Assembly: GCA_024195265.1 (NCBI GenBank)
Contig: JAJLRJ010000013.1
Span: 6,996,262 to 7,060,261, forward strand
Reading direction: 5' to 3'
DNA: 64,000 nucleotides
Source of the DNA: Dendrophyllia cribrosa
Lineage: Eukaryota > Cnidaria > Anthozoa > Scleractinia > Dendrophylliidae
Shown here piece after piece: positions 45,473-56,425 of the stretch. The notes below the pieces were generated by a model. The model ran no database searches. It was not told where the DNA came from and saw only the letters and a list, made by a program, of their open reading frames with translations. Position 1 is the first letter of the stretch; each line of letters starts with the position of its first letter. Position numbers and translations under genes: made by a program.

Positions 45473-46204
45473 CAGGGGCGTAGCCAGACCTTTTTTCCGT
45501 TTAAGCCCGATATATTGTATTTGAGGTATAAAATAGGAACCTCAGGAAATTTTGAAATCTAGATGCTCAGAAATGTTATTTTCAGCATTCTCCACGATAT
45601 ATTTCGTCCAAAAATCGATCTTGATTCAGTGAAAAATGAAAGGTATTTTAAGTGCTTATGCAATATGTCCGAGGTTTTGTTAACTTGATATATATCCTGG
45701 CTTTAGTAAACTAAACAACGTTTTACAAAAGCTCGACGTGTGCAGAGAGGAATATCGGCGCAAGGACGAAATCTGGTAAGGAATTGATCATCGATTGCAA
45801 TTTGTAAAGAATTCCGGCAGTTTCTTGGTGTTGCGATCACCAAATGACGTAAAACAAAAGATTCAAAAGAAAGTAAACAATACCCACACCACAACACAAT
45901 AGCTAACCAACAATAGTTTCCGCAACACCAAGAAACACCCAGAATTCCTCTGGCGGCGCGCCATCTTGTAATAGCGTAGAAATCGTGCGCGCACAATGTT
46001 CAGTTTTTATGTTTCGCGTTTTATTATTTTTTATTATGATGTACAGCGAAAATTGAGTATATCAACTTTTAAACTACAGGTGGTCATACTAGGTTTACTG
46101 CTGACAGTCAAAAACCTAATCCTTTGCTACTGAACAAAAAAAAAATCACAAAAAAATTCCTGTTAAGCCCGGGCTTAATGGCTTAAAGGCTGGCTACGCG
46201 CCTG
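45473..46204. mobile_element. Nested element with CAGGGGCGTAGCCAG ends
   Basis: Inverted ends CAGGGGCGTAGCCAG and CTGGCTACGCGCCTG, with ATTGA directly outside both ends, a possible 5-bp target duplication. The ends resemble hAT-like MITE families, but the duplication length does not confirm that. It contains a further short inverted-repeat unit at 45808-45951. Confidence 0.7.
45808..45951. repeat. Short inverted-repeat unit nested inside
   Basis: AGAATTCCGGCAGTTTCTTG on the left pairs with CAAGAAACACCCAGAATTC on the right. Relatives lie at about 16330-16460 and 42010-42100. Probably a MITE family of its own. Confidence 0.6.
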
Positions 46205-46259
46205 ATTGAAGTGGATTACAGTTCATGAATTTTAACTGTATTGACAGGCGGTCCAGAAT

Positions 46260-46382
46260 TAGCCTGCGAACAGGCTCCTGGCTCGGAGAGGCGCTATTAA
46301 ACGGCGCGAAGCGCCGGCAAAGGGAAGCTTCCCTTTTTCGTATGTGATCCCGCCGTTCGACTGGAAGCCTGTCCGCAGGCTA
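46260..46382. mobile_element. Mutator-like MITE with 9-bp target duplication
   Basis: TAGCCTGCGAACAGGCT to AGCCTGTCCGCAGGCTA, flanked by identical GTCCAGAAT 9-mers (46251-46259 and 46383-46391). GC-rich stem (GGCGCGAAGCGCCGGC), non-coding. It lies inside the TTAA element at 45315-46579. Confidence 0.9.
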
Positions 46383-46579
46383 GTCCAGAATCAAACTTCC
46401 CATTCTTGTGAAATTTTGTCTTTTGTAGCCGCATTTTTGTCTGTTTAGTTCATATCCAGTTTGCTTCTATCACTTTCGGCGATGGTTTCTTTCAATTTCA
46501 AGATAATAAATTAAGGTTAAAGCAAACTCCTGGCCATAATTATGAAAACACGATATTTCAACCGGTACACGGTGTCCCT

Positions 46580-46899
46580 TTAAGTCGAGATTTTCCTATC
46601 TCGTCTTATAACTCTGACGCGAGATCTCGACTTACACCTTGAGATCTTGACTTATAACTCAAGATCTCGACTATTGTCTTTTTGTAACTTACACTTGAAT
46701 TGACTTATCAGAAGCACCAAATTGTAATTTCTTATGTCTTATTTAAATAAATAGAGAAGTGTTGGTAATCGCACCTTTTCTTTTAACCTCACTCAGTTAT
46801 CATTCCTGCAACATCTGTCTGTATTATAAGGTCAATAAAAAAAGATCTCGACGTATAACGTGACTAAAAGTTCAAAAACTGCGCGGCACTTGTGACACA
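46580..46899. repeat. Repeats of an AGATCTCGACTTATAAC motif
   Basis: GAGATCTCGACTTA, GAGATCTTGACTTATAAC and AAGATCTCGAC recur about every 25 bp at 46584-46680, with another at 46840-46860. A small degenerate repeat, non-coding. Confidence 0.6.
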
Positions 46900-47006
46900 A
46901 TAAATAATGAAAAATGTTAATGTTGAACAGTGCCAAAAATTAGAAATTATTCCAATAATTTCTGATTTTTGGCACTTTTCAACATTAACAATTTTTCATT
47001 ATTTAT
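46900..47006. repeat. Near-perfect 107-bp palindrome
   Basis: AATAAATAATGAAAAATGTT on the left pairs with the reverse complement on the right. The arms are about 50 bp with few mismatches and almost no loop (centre around TTCCAATAATT). Probably a tiny MITE. Confidence 0.8.
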
Positions 47007-49440
47007 AATAACTGGAGATATTGTCTTATGTAAAATGTCAGAGTTCCAATCAAATTAGAGATATACAACAGGTGAACTCTGGCCACTACAGGATAAATTT
47101 CCATTCAGAAGTTAAACTTTCGAAAGTGGGTGGGGATAATTAGTATATTTAACGCGGTGAAAAAGGTAGTCTAACTGGTTGAGTTGGTTTAAAGCTCCTA
47201 AAAGGTTTCATTACGACACTGAGGTAAGTCGTAGAATATTCCAGTTTTAGCAGTAGACTATGTCGGTTTAAAATATTTTAAACTTTCTATTTTTGTGAGT
47301 GCGAGTTTGTATCATAACCTGTTCACCTTAAACAGCCAAATTTAAACAAAACAAAATCAGTCATGACACAATTCGTGGATTTTAAAAACAAACCGATTCT
47401 TCCGAGATCTCTACTTTTCATTAAAAATAAAACCAACAAGAACATACGCAAACAATTCAAGTGCTTTACAAATAGTCACCCAAACATAATGGTGCTCATT
47501 TTGTTTACGTTTGGAAACGAAATTTCTATCCGAAGTTCCGAAATAGAAACCGAAAAATACTTAGAGAGATCATACTGTTCATGGTTATTATTGTATTCTC
47601 CTTTAAGACATTGAACTTGCAAAAGGGTATCTCGTGGGTACAAATCTTAGTACCCGCTAATCATTTCAGTCGACAGCACACACAGCACTGAACCAGTTGC
47701 ATCATAGTTAATAAAGTGCAATGGGTCCCTCAATTAACTATGGTTGCATGACTTCCATTCTTGCGATCTACTCTATTTTCCCAAATTGTTCTGTTTTGTT
47801 CTGTGTATTATATTTATTCAAGGCTAAATCTCGATATTCGGCTTGATACTATACTACTCCTTTAATAGCTATTTTTGTCTTTGGTATTTGGTGTTTACAT
47901 CTACAAAGCTGTTATTGAACTTGACCACCGACAGAAATCCACAGGGAGTTCTGCCAATAAACATGTTTCCATTACCGACGGGGGACGGATCGGAGGATCG
48001 AATGTAGCGTAACATTTTATGGAAACTTTCCGATGACAGACTCTTTCTAGGTTGTTCAGGTAAAATTGAACATCAGCGAGTTTGAGTATCACAATCGGTG
48101 AATACGATCGAAAAATTCTCTTAGTATACGCACTAACTTTTATAATGCCACGGAAAAAAATGGTCATAGACAGATTAATGGCAGGTAAATGCGTCAACTG
48201 CGCCGACACTCGGTGAATATGACAATACTCTCCAACTTGTGTGAGGCTTCCTAATGTGAAGTTAACAGCCTTTTTCATTAAAACAAAACCGAATTCATGC
48301 AAAGTTGTTTTGCTGCGAATAATGTTCTGCTCATGCGCAGTTTTGTCTTACGACCGTCATCAACAAGGGTAGCACGATTTCCAGAATTATCTGACAGCGA
48401 TCTTAATTGCTTAATGGAACCGTGATAACAAGAAGAAAGCAACGAAAGTTGCTGTGAACGTATTTCGCTAATATTTGGAAAAAAGAAAAGACGACGAAAA
48501 AGAGGCTTGTGACATAAACTTGCAGTTGTTCTAAGAAAGTTTTAAGCCAAAGCCAGGAATAAGAATAGCGAATTGTTCACAAGAGCTTCACTTGTGTGAA
48601 TCCGTTTTCCCGGTCTCCAACCGGTAAGTGGAAATTGATGCAATTTAATTTAAGCAGTATATATTACCGAAACCTGAATTTAAGAATTTGTAATTTCTTG
48701 TGGAGCGCGCTTGCCATAATCTTACACAGCAATTGTGAATAAATGATTAAAAACCACGCTTACTGCTTATGGAATTATGAAACAATTATTGATCTGAAGA
48801 CGGTTTTCGAAAAATATCGTGATTTGTCAGTTTCTCTTAGAGCAATTACCATAATCAAAGAACATATTCAACTTTGTTCTCGCGCGTACAAGGTCTGCAA
48901 GTTATATAAAAACCTGTTCAGCTTAATGAAACAAACAATTGAAACAAATATTTAACGTTATTCTTGTGCGTGCAAGTTTATACTGAATAACCAGCTTGAA
49001 CGAATAATCGGTTCTACAAAGCCGCGATGATGTAGATGACTAAAATTTATACGTTTTAATGAAATAAAATTAAAATGCCACAATTTAAGAAATTACTTTA
49101 AAAACAGTTTCTCCGTGCTTTTTGTTTGTGTTTTTTTATTCTACAGAAAAGTAAACGTGTGCGCCTTTAAGACCAAGGAGGAAAGAAAAAAATACTTTAA
49201 AAAATTTGCCTCACCGCACTGATTAGGAAAAAAATGACGGTATAAAATAAGTAGCGAGTACTGTCTATTGTTGTCGTATCCTGTAGCACGGAAGATCCAC
49301 TGAAGCTAGATTAAATATAAAAACAATTACATGCAGCTAACAGGAAGAGAGTGTACTGTCTTATCAGCACAAAAGACAATAGCGGAGAGGAATAAACACT
49401 TTGGGCTAAGACTGAAACTGCCCAAAAAATATTACTGAGC
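47007..49440. other. Non-coding interval
   Basis: No supported gene. The open frame at 47901-48302 (minus) begins with TTG, not ATG, and has no domain. Positions 48743-48955 (plus) also lack any recognisable feature. Confidence 0.35.
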
Positions 49441-49560
49441 ATCTCTTGACCGACAATAAATTCTCGACAGATGAAAATTTCTCGACAGATAAAATATTTT
49501 CAACCGATGAAAATTTGTCTACTGATGAAAATTCTTGACCAATCAAAAAAAAAGTTTCGA
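49441..49560. repeat. ~20-bp degenerate tandem repeat
   Basis: About six units of a TTCTCGACAGATGAAAAT-like word in a row. The minus strand reads as repeated FSSVEN/LSVEK peptides, which is a by-product of the repeat and not a gene. Confidence 0.85.
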
Positions 49561-49767
49561 CCGGTGATTTTAGTACTATTCTCGAGGAAAATTTTATATA
49601 ATGTTTTTTGAGATTCCTCTCAAAAATTAGATTCTTGGTTTTTAGCACTTTTTACGATTAAGACAAAGTTTGTGATATTTTACACACCATACTTTGACCA
49701 AGTTTCTCCATTAAGCAATTGAAAACTGACAAAAAAAATTGATTAGTATCCATTCGCTATTAAATGC

Positions 49768-49944
49768 AATAAGCCATTTCCGAGTTACGTTATGCCTCGT
49801 TGTCAAAGCGAGGCTAGGTGCACAACCTTTCATATGGAAATGAGTTTTATTTGCATTTGAATAAAAACTCATTTCCATATGAAAGGTTGTGCACCTAGCC
49901 TCGCTTTGACAACGAGGCATAACGTAACTCGGAAATGGCCTATT
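49768..49944. mobile_element. Near-perfect hairpin MITE, AATAGGCCATTT ends
   Basis: A 177-bp palindrome, virtually perfect: GTTATGCCTCGTTGTCAAAG, GTGCACAACCTTTCATATGG and TTTCCGAGTTACG occur on both arms. The loop is only about 15 bp. The right outer end, read inward, is AATAGGCCATTT, identical to the ends of the 60920-61109 element. Non-coding. Confidence 0.88.
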
Positions 49945-50189
49945 GAAACCTGACGAAAAGATCGATTACAGTCAAGACGGACTCGAGGTAACGTGACACC
50001 AGTAATTCTGCGACAATAAAGCTGAACCTGTGCACGATGAATACACGTCTGTTTTAAATCCGTTTAAAGTCGTTTACTTAAGCAAAACCTACAAGTGGAA
50101 CAAAAATAACATTAGAAAAGTGGACTCGTTTGTTCATATTCAACACTTACATTTCCGTTTTGGAGTATTTTTCACTAAAAAAAAGCACT

Positions 50190-50402
50190 TTTCAAGTGTC
50201 CGTTGACGCTTTCAAAGTGTCCGTTGTCCGTCTTAGAGAGGTGCCCATCTTGTAGAGAGTTTAGTTACAGTAAAATGACTGAAAAACGGCAGGGACCAAC
50301 ACCAGATGTCCGTCTTATAGAGGTGTCCGTCTTATAGAGGTGTCCGTCTTATAGAGGTGTCCGTCTTATAGAGGTGTCCGTTAAGAGAGAGTTGACTGTA
50401 CG
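50190..50402. mobile_element. Probable TA-bounded MITE with 17-bp tandem repeat
   Basis: The right end GAGAGTTGACTG followed by TA resembles the ends of the 40992-41177 MITE. Inside, GTCCGTCTTATAGAGGT is repeated about four times head to tail (about 50309-50380). The left end is not clear, so the boundary is approximate. Confidence 0.6.
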
Positions 50403-50575
50403 ACAATTTTGCTTTGGTATCCATTCTCCGTTAAATGCAATTGATACCTAACAAAAAGATCGATTATTACAATTCTGCATTTATTTAAACTTGACGAAAA
50501 CCAGATAACTATCGAATTTTTGTCCCGAGTTGAAAAGTAGGCTCTTCAACAAACAGTACTTTCCTATGGTATTAA

Positions 50576-50799
50576 AGGGATAGTATCACGAGGTTCCACG
50601 CGCGGCACTGTTCGCTATTCTTGCACCGGAATTTTGGACATATCACTGTTAAAAAAGATTTTTTCTTTCCTTTGGCTATCAAAACGGATTTTTTGATTCA
50701 ACAAATACCTCCACTTCTCGACGGCCTTTTTGAATTTGCGGAATCAAACTTGAAAAGTGGGCCGACGTTTTCAAGTTTCGACCTCGTGATACTATCCCT
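50576..50799. mobile_element. TTAA-bounded MITE, 224 bp
   Basis: Ends AGGGATAGTATCACGAGGT and ACCTCGTGATACTATCCCT are exact 19-bp inverted repeats, bounded by TTAA on each side (50572-50575, 50800-50803). Non-coding. It shares the TTAA-AGGG start with the elements at 26658, 45315 and, in part, 57702. Confidence 0.88.
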
Positions 50800-50944
50800 T
50801 TAAGTCTTATGGTAGCGCTTGTTTATCAATATTTTACAAAAGAAAATTTGGTATTTTTCCATTTTTCCTCGAATTATGAGTTTGGCCGTTTTCGGGAGTG
50901 GAAGAGTTAATACAACTGAATTTAGGGAATTTAGAATTTAACTG

Positions 50945-51030
50945 AATTTAGGTAGATTTCGTCCACAGAATCAAAAGTTAGAACTACACTTCATGTCTCT
51001 ATAATTGACTCTGAGAGTGAAGGGGTTAAA
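50945..51030 (-). repeat. Satellite-derived unit with extended 3' module
   Basis: TTTCGTCCACAGAATCAAAAG followed by a TTAGAACTACA stretch, then a module with ATAATTGACTCTGAGAGTGA. The same two-part unit recurs at 55060-55870 (interrupted) and 57620-57700. Confidence 0.75.
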
Positions 51031-51174
51031 TCGATCGGCTGCAATCCCCGCTCACTTGCTCGAGTGTGTGACTGTTATAAACCCATGTTTTTATCGTGGA
51101 AAAAGTAGATCGTTAAGCCCCGGCCTCTCGGTCTAAATAAACTAAACTGCAGATATATCGTTCATGGTAACTGC

Positions 51175-52524
51175 CATAGGCGTACGGGCATTTTTTTGCC
51201 AGGGGGGGCGGTGAACCATTTGCCCAAAAAATTCTCACAATTTGCCCAAATTTTTACAAAACAGTCAAAAGGAAACTAGGTTCATCATGCGATGGACAAA
51301 CAATGGCCTACATATGACGCGAAAATATTCTTACATTTAAATCTATCATATGAGCTCAATTAAAAAAAACTTAAAAGAAGTAGCTGTCTCTGCCATTTCG
51401 ACGGCCGAAGATATCGATGACACGATCCATGTCATTGTTAACTACAGAGTTGGCATATGCCCTTTCAATGTTAATGAGTGCAATGTTGGTGACGCGTTGT
51501 TGTCCCATGGTGCTGCGGAGATACGTCTTTAATCTGCGCAACGCACTGAATGATCGCTTTGCTGAACACGATGTAGCCGGTATCACTGCCAGGATATGCA
51601 CCACCTTAGATAACTCTGGAAGCATATCGAAAAGGTCATTCTCATGCATTGTCTCTAGCACTTCCGAGACAGCCATGTAGCCTAATCCGTGCACACGACG
51701 AAAACTCGCGAACATCTTCTGCTCGGCTTCCAGGATTTCGCCGTCAATGTTGTAAAACTTGGCAATTACCGAGAAGCTTTCTTTATCAGGTGTTTCACTG
51801 TTACAGACATTTCCCAACGCACAGAGGATTTTCTGGTCATTTCCACTAAACCTGAGCTCAAGCTCGGACAGCACCTTGTCGATAATAGCATAGTAGGTGT
51901 TAATACGGTGGTGCGTTTCCGGTGTCAGCTGCGTTTGTCGTGTGGCGTGTTCGCCTACAAGGGCTTGGAGGCGGCGCGATGGCGTTTGTCTGGGTGCCCT
52001 GGCCTCTCGAAATTCAAACTGAGAATTGGCCAGCCAATTCTTAACTTTCAGACCCATTGCTGATGCTACCTGCCATACACTGTTGAAACTTTCTTCGTTC
52101 CGACACTGGCGTAGGGTCTCAATGGTCATGTCGGCATCCCGAATTTGATTCTAATTAATTTACAACGCCAGCTAGAGCAGTGCAGTACAGTGTAGTGCCC
52201 AAAAACAAAAAGAAAATACAAATATTCAACTTATGATCCGCTTTACTAATGACCAGTGGCTCGATATCACGTGCTAGGCAACCACTGTCTCGTGTGAATT
52301 TGTAAAGCCAGTGAAATTCACACGAGACAGCGGTAAAGCCGCATTACAACGCCGACTTCAGGTAAAAATAGAAAATATCTGTCTATTAAAAGAACAAACA
52401 AACTTGAAAACATTTTTTTTAAAACTGGGTTGCCCAAATTTCTCTTGCTGCCCAAAAAATACGAGTTGCCCAAAATTTTGGGGGGGCTGCAGCCCCCCCA
52501 GCCCCCCCGGCCCATACGCCTATG
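51175..52524 (-). mobile_element. hAT transposon, internally deleted, 8-bp target duplication
   Basis: Termini CATAGGCGTACGGGC and GCCCATACGCCTATG form short inverted repeats. The identical 8-mer GTAACTGC flanks both ends (51167-51174, 52525-52532), the duplication length typical of hAT elements. The 1350-bp element carries only the C-terminal part of a transposase. Repeats of TTGCCCAAA near both ends and G/C runs are present. It is most simply an internal-deletion derivative that would need a full transposase in trans. Confidence 0.9.
51371..52129 (-). CDS. hAT transposase C-terminal fragment
   Basis: 252-residue open frame from an ATG at 52129 to a stop at 51371. The C-terminal third has AVIPATSCSAKRSFSALRRL and LRSTMGQQRVTNIALINIER, the hallmark of the hAT dimerisation domain (ZMYM1/TTF-type relatives). 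The N-terminal zinc finger and most of the RNase H-like catalytic domain are absent, so it cannot cut DNA. The frame is intact despite truncation. It could be a neutral remnant or a dimerisation competitor; nothing here decides between them. Confidence 0.85.
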   Translation of the reverse strand: MTIETLRQCRNEESFNSVWQVASAMGLKVKNWLANSQFEFREARAPRQTPSRRLQALVGEHATRQTQLTPETHHRINTYYAIIDKVLSELELRFSGNDQKILCALGNVCNSETPDKESFSVIAKFYNIDGEILEAEQKMFASFRRVHGLGYMAVSEVLETMHENDLFDMLPELSKVVHILAVIPATSCSAKRSFSALRRLKTYLRSTMGQQRVTNIALINIERAYANSVVNNDMDRVIDIFGRRNGRDSYFF

Positions 52525-52532
52525 GTAACTGC

Positions 52533-54716
52533 AGTTTAGTTGATTTCTCGGTCTAACATTGTTATATAACACGTCCAAAATTTGTCAGATTTGTTGTATA
52601 ACAATGTTGGACGGCCGGCTAATCTCCATTCAACATCGCTCTAACATTTTTAAAATCGATTAAAAGTTAACGAAAATGTTTGATCGTAATCAAAACATTC
52701 ATCCAGCAAAAAATGTTGGTCAAACATCATCTAAAATGGCATGCTAAACGTTCTAACACCGTTGAACCAACAAAATGTTGTACAAGAATATTAGAATGTG
52801 TAGTCGGGGCTTTTGAACAGGAAAAAGCTAGGTACCCTAGACTGGGAGAGATGAAATGTTTTGACGGAATAATTGTGGCAAACTAGTTTTAATTAGTTAT
52901 TTGTTATTTACAAATGTTGTTGGATTAAATAGCTATCACTTGACAGATTGTACTAAAAGATGCCGTTTACTGCGCCTTTCAATGACATGTGGAATTTGAA
53001 ATTTAAATCTCCACCAACGGTTGCGTTATTCCCTGCCGGCCGTCAATCATAATTAATACGAAAGCCAACGACCATGTAAAAAAGAAACAAACAAAATGGA
53101 TCGAAATCTACCAATCATAATGCACGGACGTGACCTTTTGAACTCATTGAAGTAAAGATATGTTTCCTGAGAGGTAAGCTAAGATGATTGACGGCAGTGT
53201 AAAACGCAACCGTTGGTGGAAATTTGAACTTCAAATTCCGCATGTTATTGAAAAGCGCAGTAATGGCTCTTGTAATTGAAGATAATGTCGCTAAAATTAA
53301 TTTTAGTGTATTTTGGCAATATTTATTCATAAATGTTGATTACAATTTAACAGCACCTATCGAAATAACCGTTTAAATAATATTCACAACTACGTCATAA
53401 AGAATGCCAAGCCGGAATGTTAATCCGTGACGTCACAGCTCAAGGTAGAGTCCAGGCCTAAACGAACCGGAAACACCTGGGTCTTTGTTGGTGTTGTTGC
53501 TGTTGTTTGCAGAATTTATTCATTTTCGGCCGTTTTGGTACGAAATAGGGAATAGTTCATTTTATAGTTTCATGAATTATGTAAAGAGAAGACACTTCCA
53601 TCGTTGTGTTTCAATTCACAAATATCTAATTGGGGAGATCGATTTTAATTTTAACATTAACCGCAATAATACTATCCACTCGTACAAAACTCGTAGAATG
53701 AACGATTTACATCTCCCCCGAATACGTACTGATTGGGGTAAACAGACTTTTATTTTTCAAGCTGCTAATGACTGGAACAATTTAGATAATGAAATGAAAG
53801 AGACATCTTCGTTATCGCTTTTTGAAGCCAAACTTAAGGGACTTTTGAAATAATTTTAAATGAAATAGGTTTTACTCTTTTTACATTTTTGATATTGTCT
53901 TTTTAACATTTTTAATGATGTTTTTTAGCTAGGATTTGTATATTTTTATATAGGTTAAAATTTATTATTTGCAGGGCCCTACTGAAAACAGCCAAGGGCT
54001 CCCTGGTTAAATATTATTATAATTATTATATTGATAGGAAATGCTGAATGAGGTCTTTCATAAGCGGCTAGATTTTCACAATATCAGACTCGTTAAAGGA
54101 AGGTAACAGGAATAGAACTATTTCCTTTGAAGACGTTCATCTTTAATTTGCCTGTTTTAAGTTTAGACCCCATTGCCCAGAGGGAGAAAGGAATTCAAAC
54201 GCTATTCACAGGCGGCCGAAGCTTAAAGTAAGAGTTATTGCGTTATGTGACCTTTGCTACGCACAAATAGGTGTTGTGTTACAAGATATACTGGAATTAT
54301 AAAGCTTTGTATGGGAACGCAACGGTTTTGCTTTTTAAGGTAGAAATTCAAATGTTTTCTCAATAAAATCTACTTAACGTTTAAAAGAAAAAGACACAAT
54401 TTCTTCTCTCCTCATGTCGTGTCTGAGTTCAAACCCATTCATTATTTTTAAGATTTGTCCCTATTATTAATTAAATTCACTTGTTAAAAAACAACAACAA
54501 ATTTGCTAATATCACCCAACACTTTTTAATAACGATTCTTACTTACATACATGTTGTATCTTTAAACGAATTGGAAACTGACAAAAAAAATCGATTCTTA
54601 TCATTACGGATTCCACATCTATTTTGATTGTTTTTACCGAATGTGCACACGCAAACTGAGTTGAAATTTGAAACAAAAGGATAATTTATGGCACAATAAC
54701 ATTGCACACTGTAAGT
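52533..54716. repeat. Duplicated segment, copy 1
   Basis: Matches 62102-64000 in the same orientation and order, about 9.57 kb apart, with scattered substitutions and small indels. Shared landmarks include CAGTTTAGTTGATTTCTCGG at the left edge, AAATGTTGGTCAAACATCAT, TAGGTACCCTAGACTGGGAG and GGATAATTTATGGCACAATA. This copy holds a LINE fragment (53586-54030) that copy 2 lacks. The homology reaches the right edge of the window in copy 2. Confidence 0.92.
53586..54030 (+). mobile_element. 5'-truncated LINE insertion
   Basis: Absent from the other copy of the duplicated segment. It encodes the C-terminal end of a non-LTR reverse transcriptase polyprotein (HLPRIRTDWGKQTFIFQAA, then NDWNNLDNEMKETSSLSLFE), with a stop at 53851-53853. 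A short 3'UTR containing GGGCCCTACTGAAAACAGCC and a tail of ATTATT-type repeats follow. The catalytic domains are missing, so the copy is dead. Confidence 0.85.
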
Positions 54717-54939
54717 TTTCTACATTCTACTGCTCACAAAAAGTTCACTTTCTTATACATGTTTTGACATTAGTGCGCATGCGCATAATCAGGAGCACCC
54801 AACAAATCGTTTCGGTGGAAAAGCTGTTCGGAAGGCGTCAGTCATCCTAAAAATTCGTAATAAACTCTTTAACTCTCAAGAGTGCCAAAAATCAAAATTC
54901 AAGAAAAATGCTAAATTTCACTTTGTAAAATATTGAAAA

Positions 54940-55124
54940 ACAAATGGCACCATGAAAAAGTTCTTTTGAAGAGGTTTCATTTGAATGGTCACACCATAGG
55001 ATTTCATCAACAGATTCAAAAGTTAGAACAAATGGTACCATGAAAAAGTTCTGTTGAAGAGGTTTCATTTGAATGGTCACATCATAGGATTTCGTCCATA
55101 GACTCAAAAGTTAGAACTACACTA
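54940..55124 (-). repeat. Two reverse-oriented satellite units
   Basis: GAGGTTTCATTTGAATGGTC occurs at about 54969 and 55059, each followed by TAGGATTTC and CAAAAGTTAGAACA/ACTACA. The second unit is interrupted by the MITE at 55125-55833. Confidence 0.88.
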
Positions 55125-55833
55125 CAGTGGAGCCTCGATTTAACGAAGTGCCAAGGGACTGGGAAAATTGGTTCGTTATATACGAGGGTTCGTTATATCG
55201 AAACCTCGTTATAACGAATTTGCGGAAAAACAACCAAAATGTTCGTTATATCGATGTAAGTTCTCTTGTCATCAGATTCGCTCCGACGAAGGGTTAGCGC
55301 TCGAAACGTCAGCTATTTGAATCTTTTTACGGTGGTCAATTTACCTTATCGACTCAGTCGATAAAACTAAATTCTCGTGTTTCATTCCCCCACCGACGCA
55401 GCACCACAGTTTCTCTAGAAACTAACCCCATTCATAAGGTTCATAATTGTTTTGTAACGGTGTTACGTATTTCCGGACCTGAACAAATAACATTTGCACT
55501 TTAATGCCTGTATGAAGCTACAGTACACTGTTCATATAACTACGGCATTGGAAAACTGTACAGGTTATACCATTGCCCTATAGCATACACTGTTGGTCTG
55601 TTCCGCATTCCTCTTTTGTTGCACGTTGACATTTATTCGTTATATCGGGGTAGATTTTACGTTTGGGCTGCCGGATTGCGTTCGTTATAACGAGGATTTC
55701 GTTATATCGAGGTTCGTTATATCAAGGTTCTGTTCTAAACATATTTTACTTGTAATTTTGCCGGGCTGAACGATATCGTTCGTTATTCCGAGGACTTCGT
55801 TATATAGAGGTTCATTAAATCGAGGTTCCACTG
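55125..55833. mobile_element. TA-bounded pogo-like MITE, 709 bp
   Basis: Begins CAGTGGAGCCTCGATTTAAC and ends AAATCGAGGTTCCACTG, with TA outside both (55123-55124, 55834-55835). TTCGTTATATCGAGG-type words are repeated many times near both ends. Removing it reconnects AACTACAC-TA-CATGTCTCCATAAT, which matches the intact repeat at 57650-57680. That proves the ends and shows it landed in an older repeat. Non-coding. Confidence 0.92.
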
Positions 55834-55996
55834 TACATGTCTCCATAATTGACTCTGGGAGTGAAAGGGTTAATAAGACAACAAACCAGAGTTTTCTTTA
55901 GAAAAATGTCACCTCGAACGTACGTAACATCGGAAAATTTAACGCCTTTTGCTTTCGGAGAGAATGTCGTTTTGGGTATGAAATAAGACCAGCTAG

Positions 55997-56343
55997 GCCG
56001 GGGGGGGAGGCGGGTAGGAGGGGCTCCCATATAGAAATGACGGGGGTGCTCGTTGAACCTTTTAGAGTTCAAAATTTGTAGATTGGTATCGCTTAGGATA
56101 CTAAATTCTAAAATGACTACCGTTAAAATTATCGCGGTACCTTTTAGGGTATTGAGCCGAAAAAATATGACAGAATATGACATGTTGTTTTAGAATTGGT
56201 ACCTCTTAGGGGTAAAAATGTTTTTGAGTCACGCCCATCAAACGAGATTCTGGTACCTTTTAGGGTGTTTTTCGAAAATTTCCGACGAGCACCCCCGTCA
56301 TTTTTATATGGGAGTCTCCCCCCCGGGGGGGGGGGGGGGGGGG
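55997..56343. mobile_element. G-run bounded MITE
   Basis: Inverted arms GCTCCCATATAGAAATGACG on the left and its near reverse complement at 56293-56316 continue through GGGGGTGCTCG. G/C runs form the outer tips (long G run at 56325-56343). The phrase TACCTTTTAGGGT recurs inside. It lies about 80 bp beyond the 3' end of the GPCR gene. Confidence 0.75.
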
Positions 56344-56425
56344 AATGAAAAGATATAGAAAAACAGTACAACGCCATTCAAGCGTTTTCCAAAACATTTC
56401 TCGTTGGGTGTCCCTGCATAATGGC

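Larger units (their letters stand above)
45315..46579. mobile_element. TTAA-bounded element carrying nested insertions
   Basis: Left end TTAA-AGGGACACTGTCC, right end GGTGTCCCT-TTAA (TTAA at 45311-45314 and 46580-46583). Its right part (46440-46579) matches the left part of 57702-58062 in inverted orientation, which identifies the same family. The extra length is due to at least two insertions, 45473-46204 and 46260-46382. No transposase. Confidence 0.75.

Noticed and set aside
47901..48302. A 133-codon minus-strand frame as a gene
   Set aside because: The first codon is TTG; no domain, no splice context and no coding-like bias are evident.
49406..49648. A protein with FSSVEN repeats
   Set aside because: It is the translation of a ~20-bp tandem DNA repeat.
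50309..50380. A short-repeat array as CRISPR
   Set aside because: 17-bp head-to-tail units with no spacers; part of a MITE-like element.
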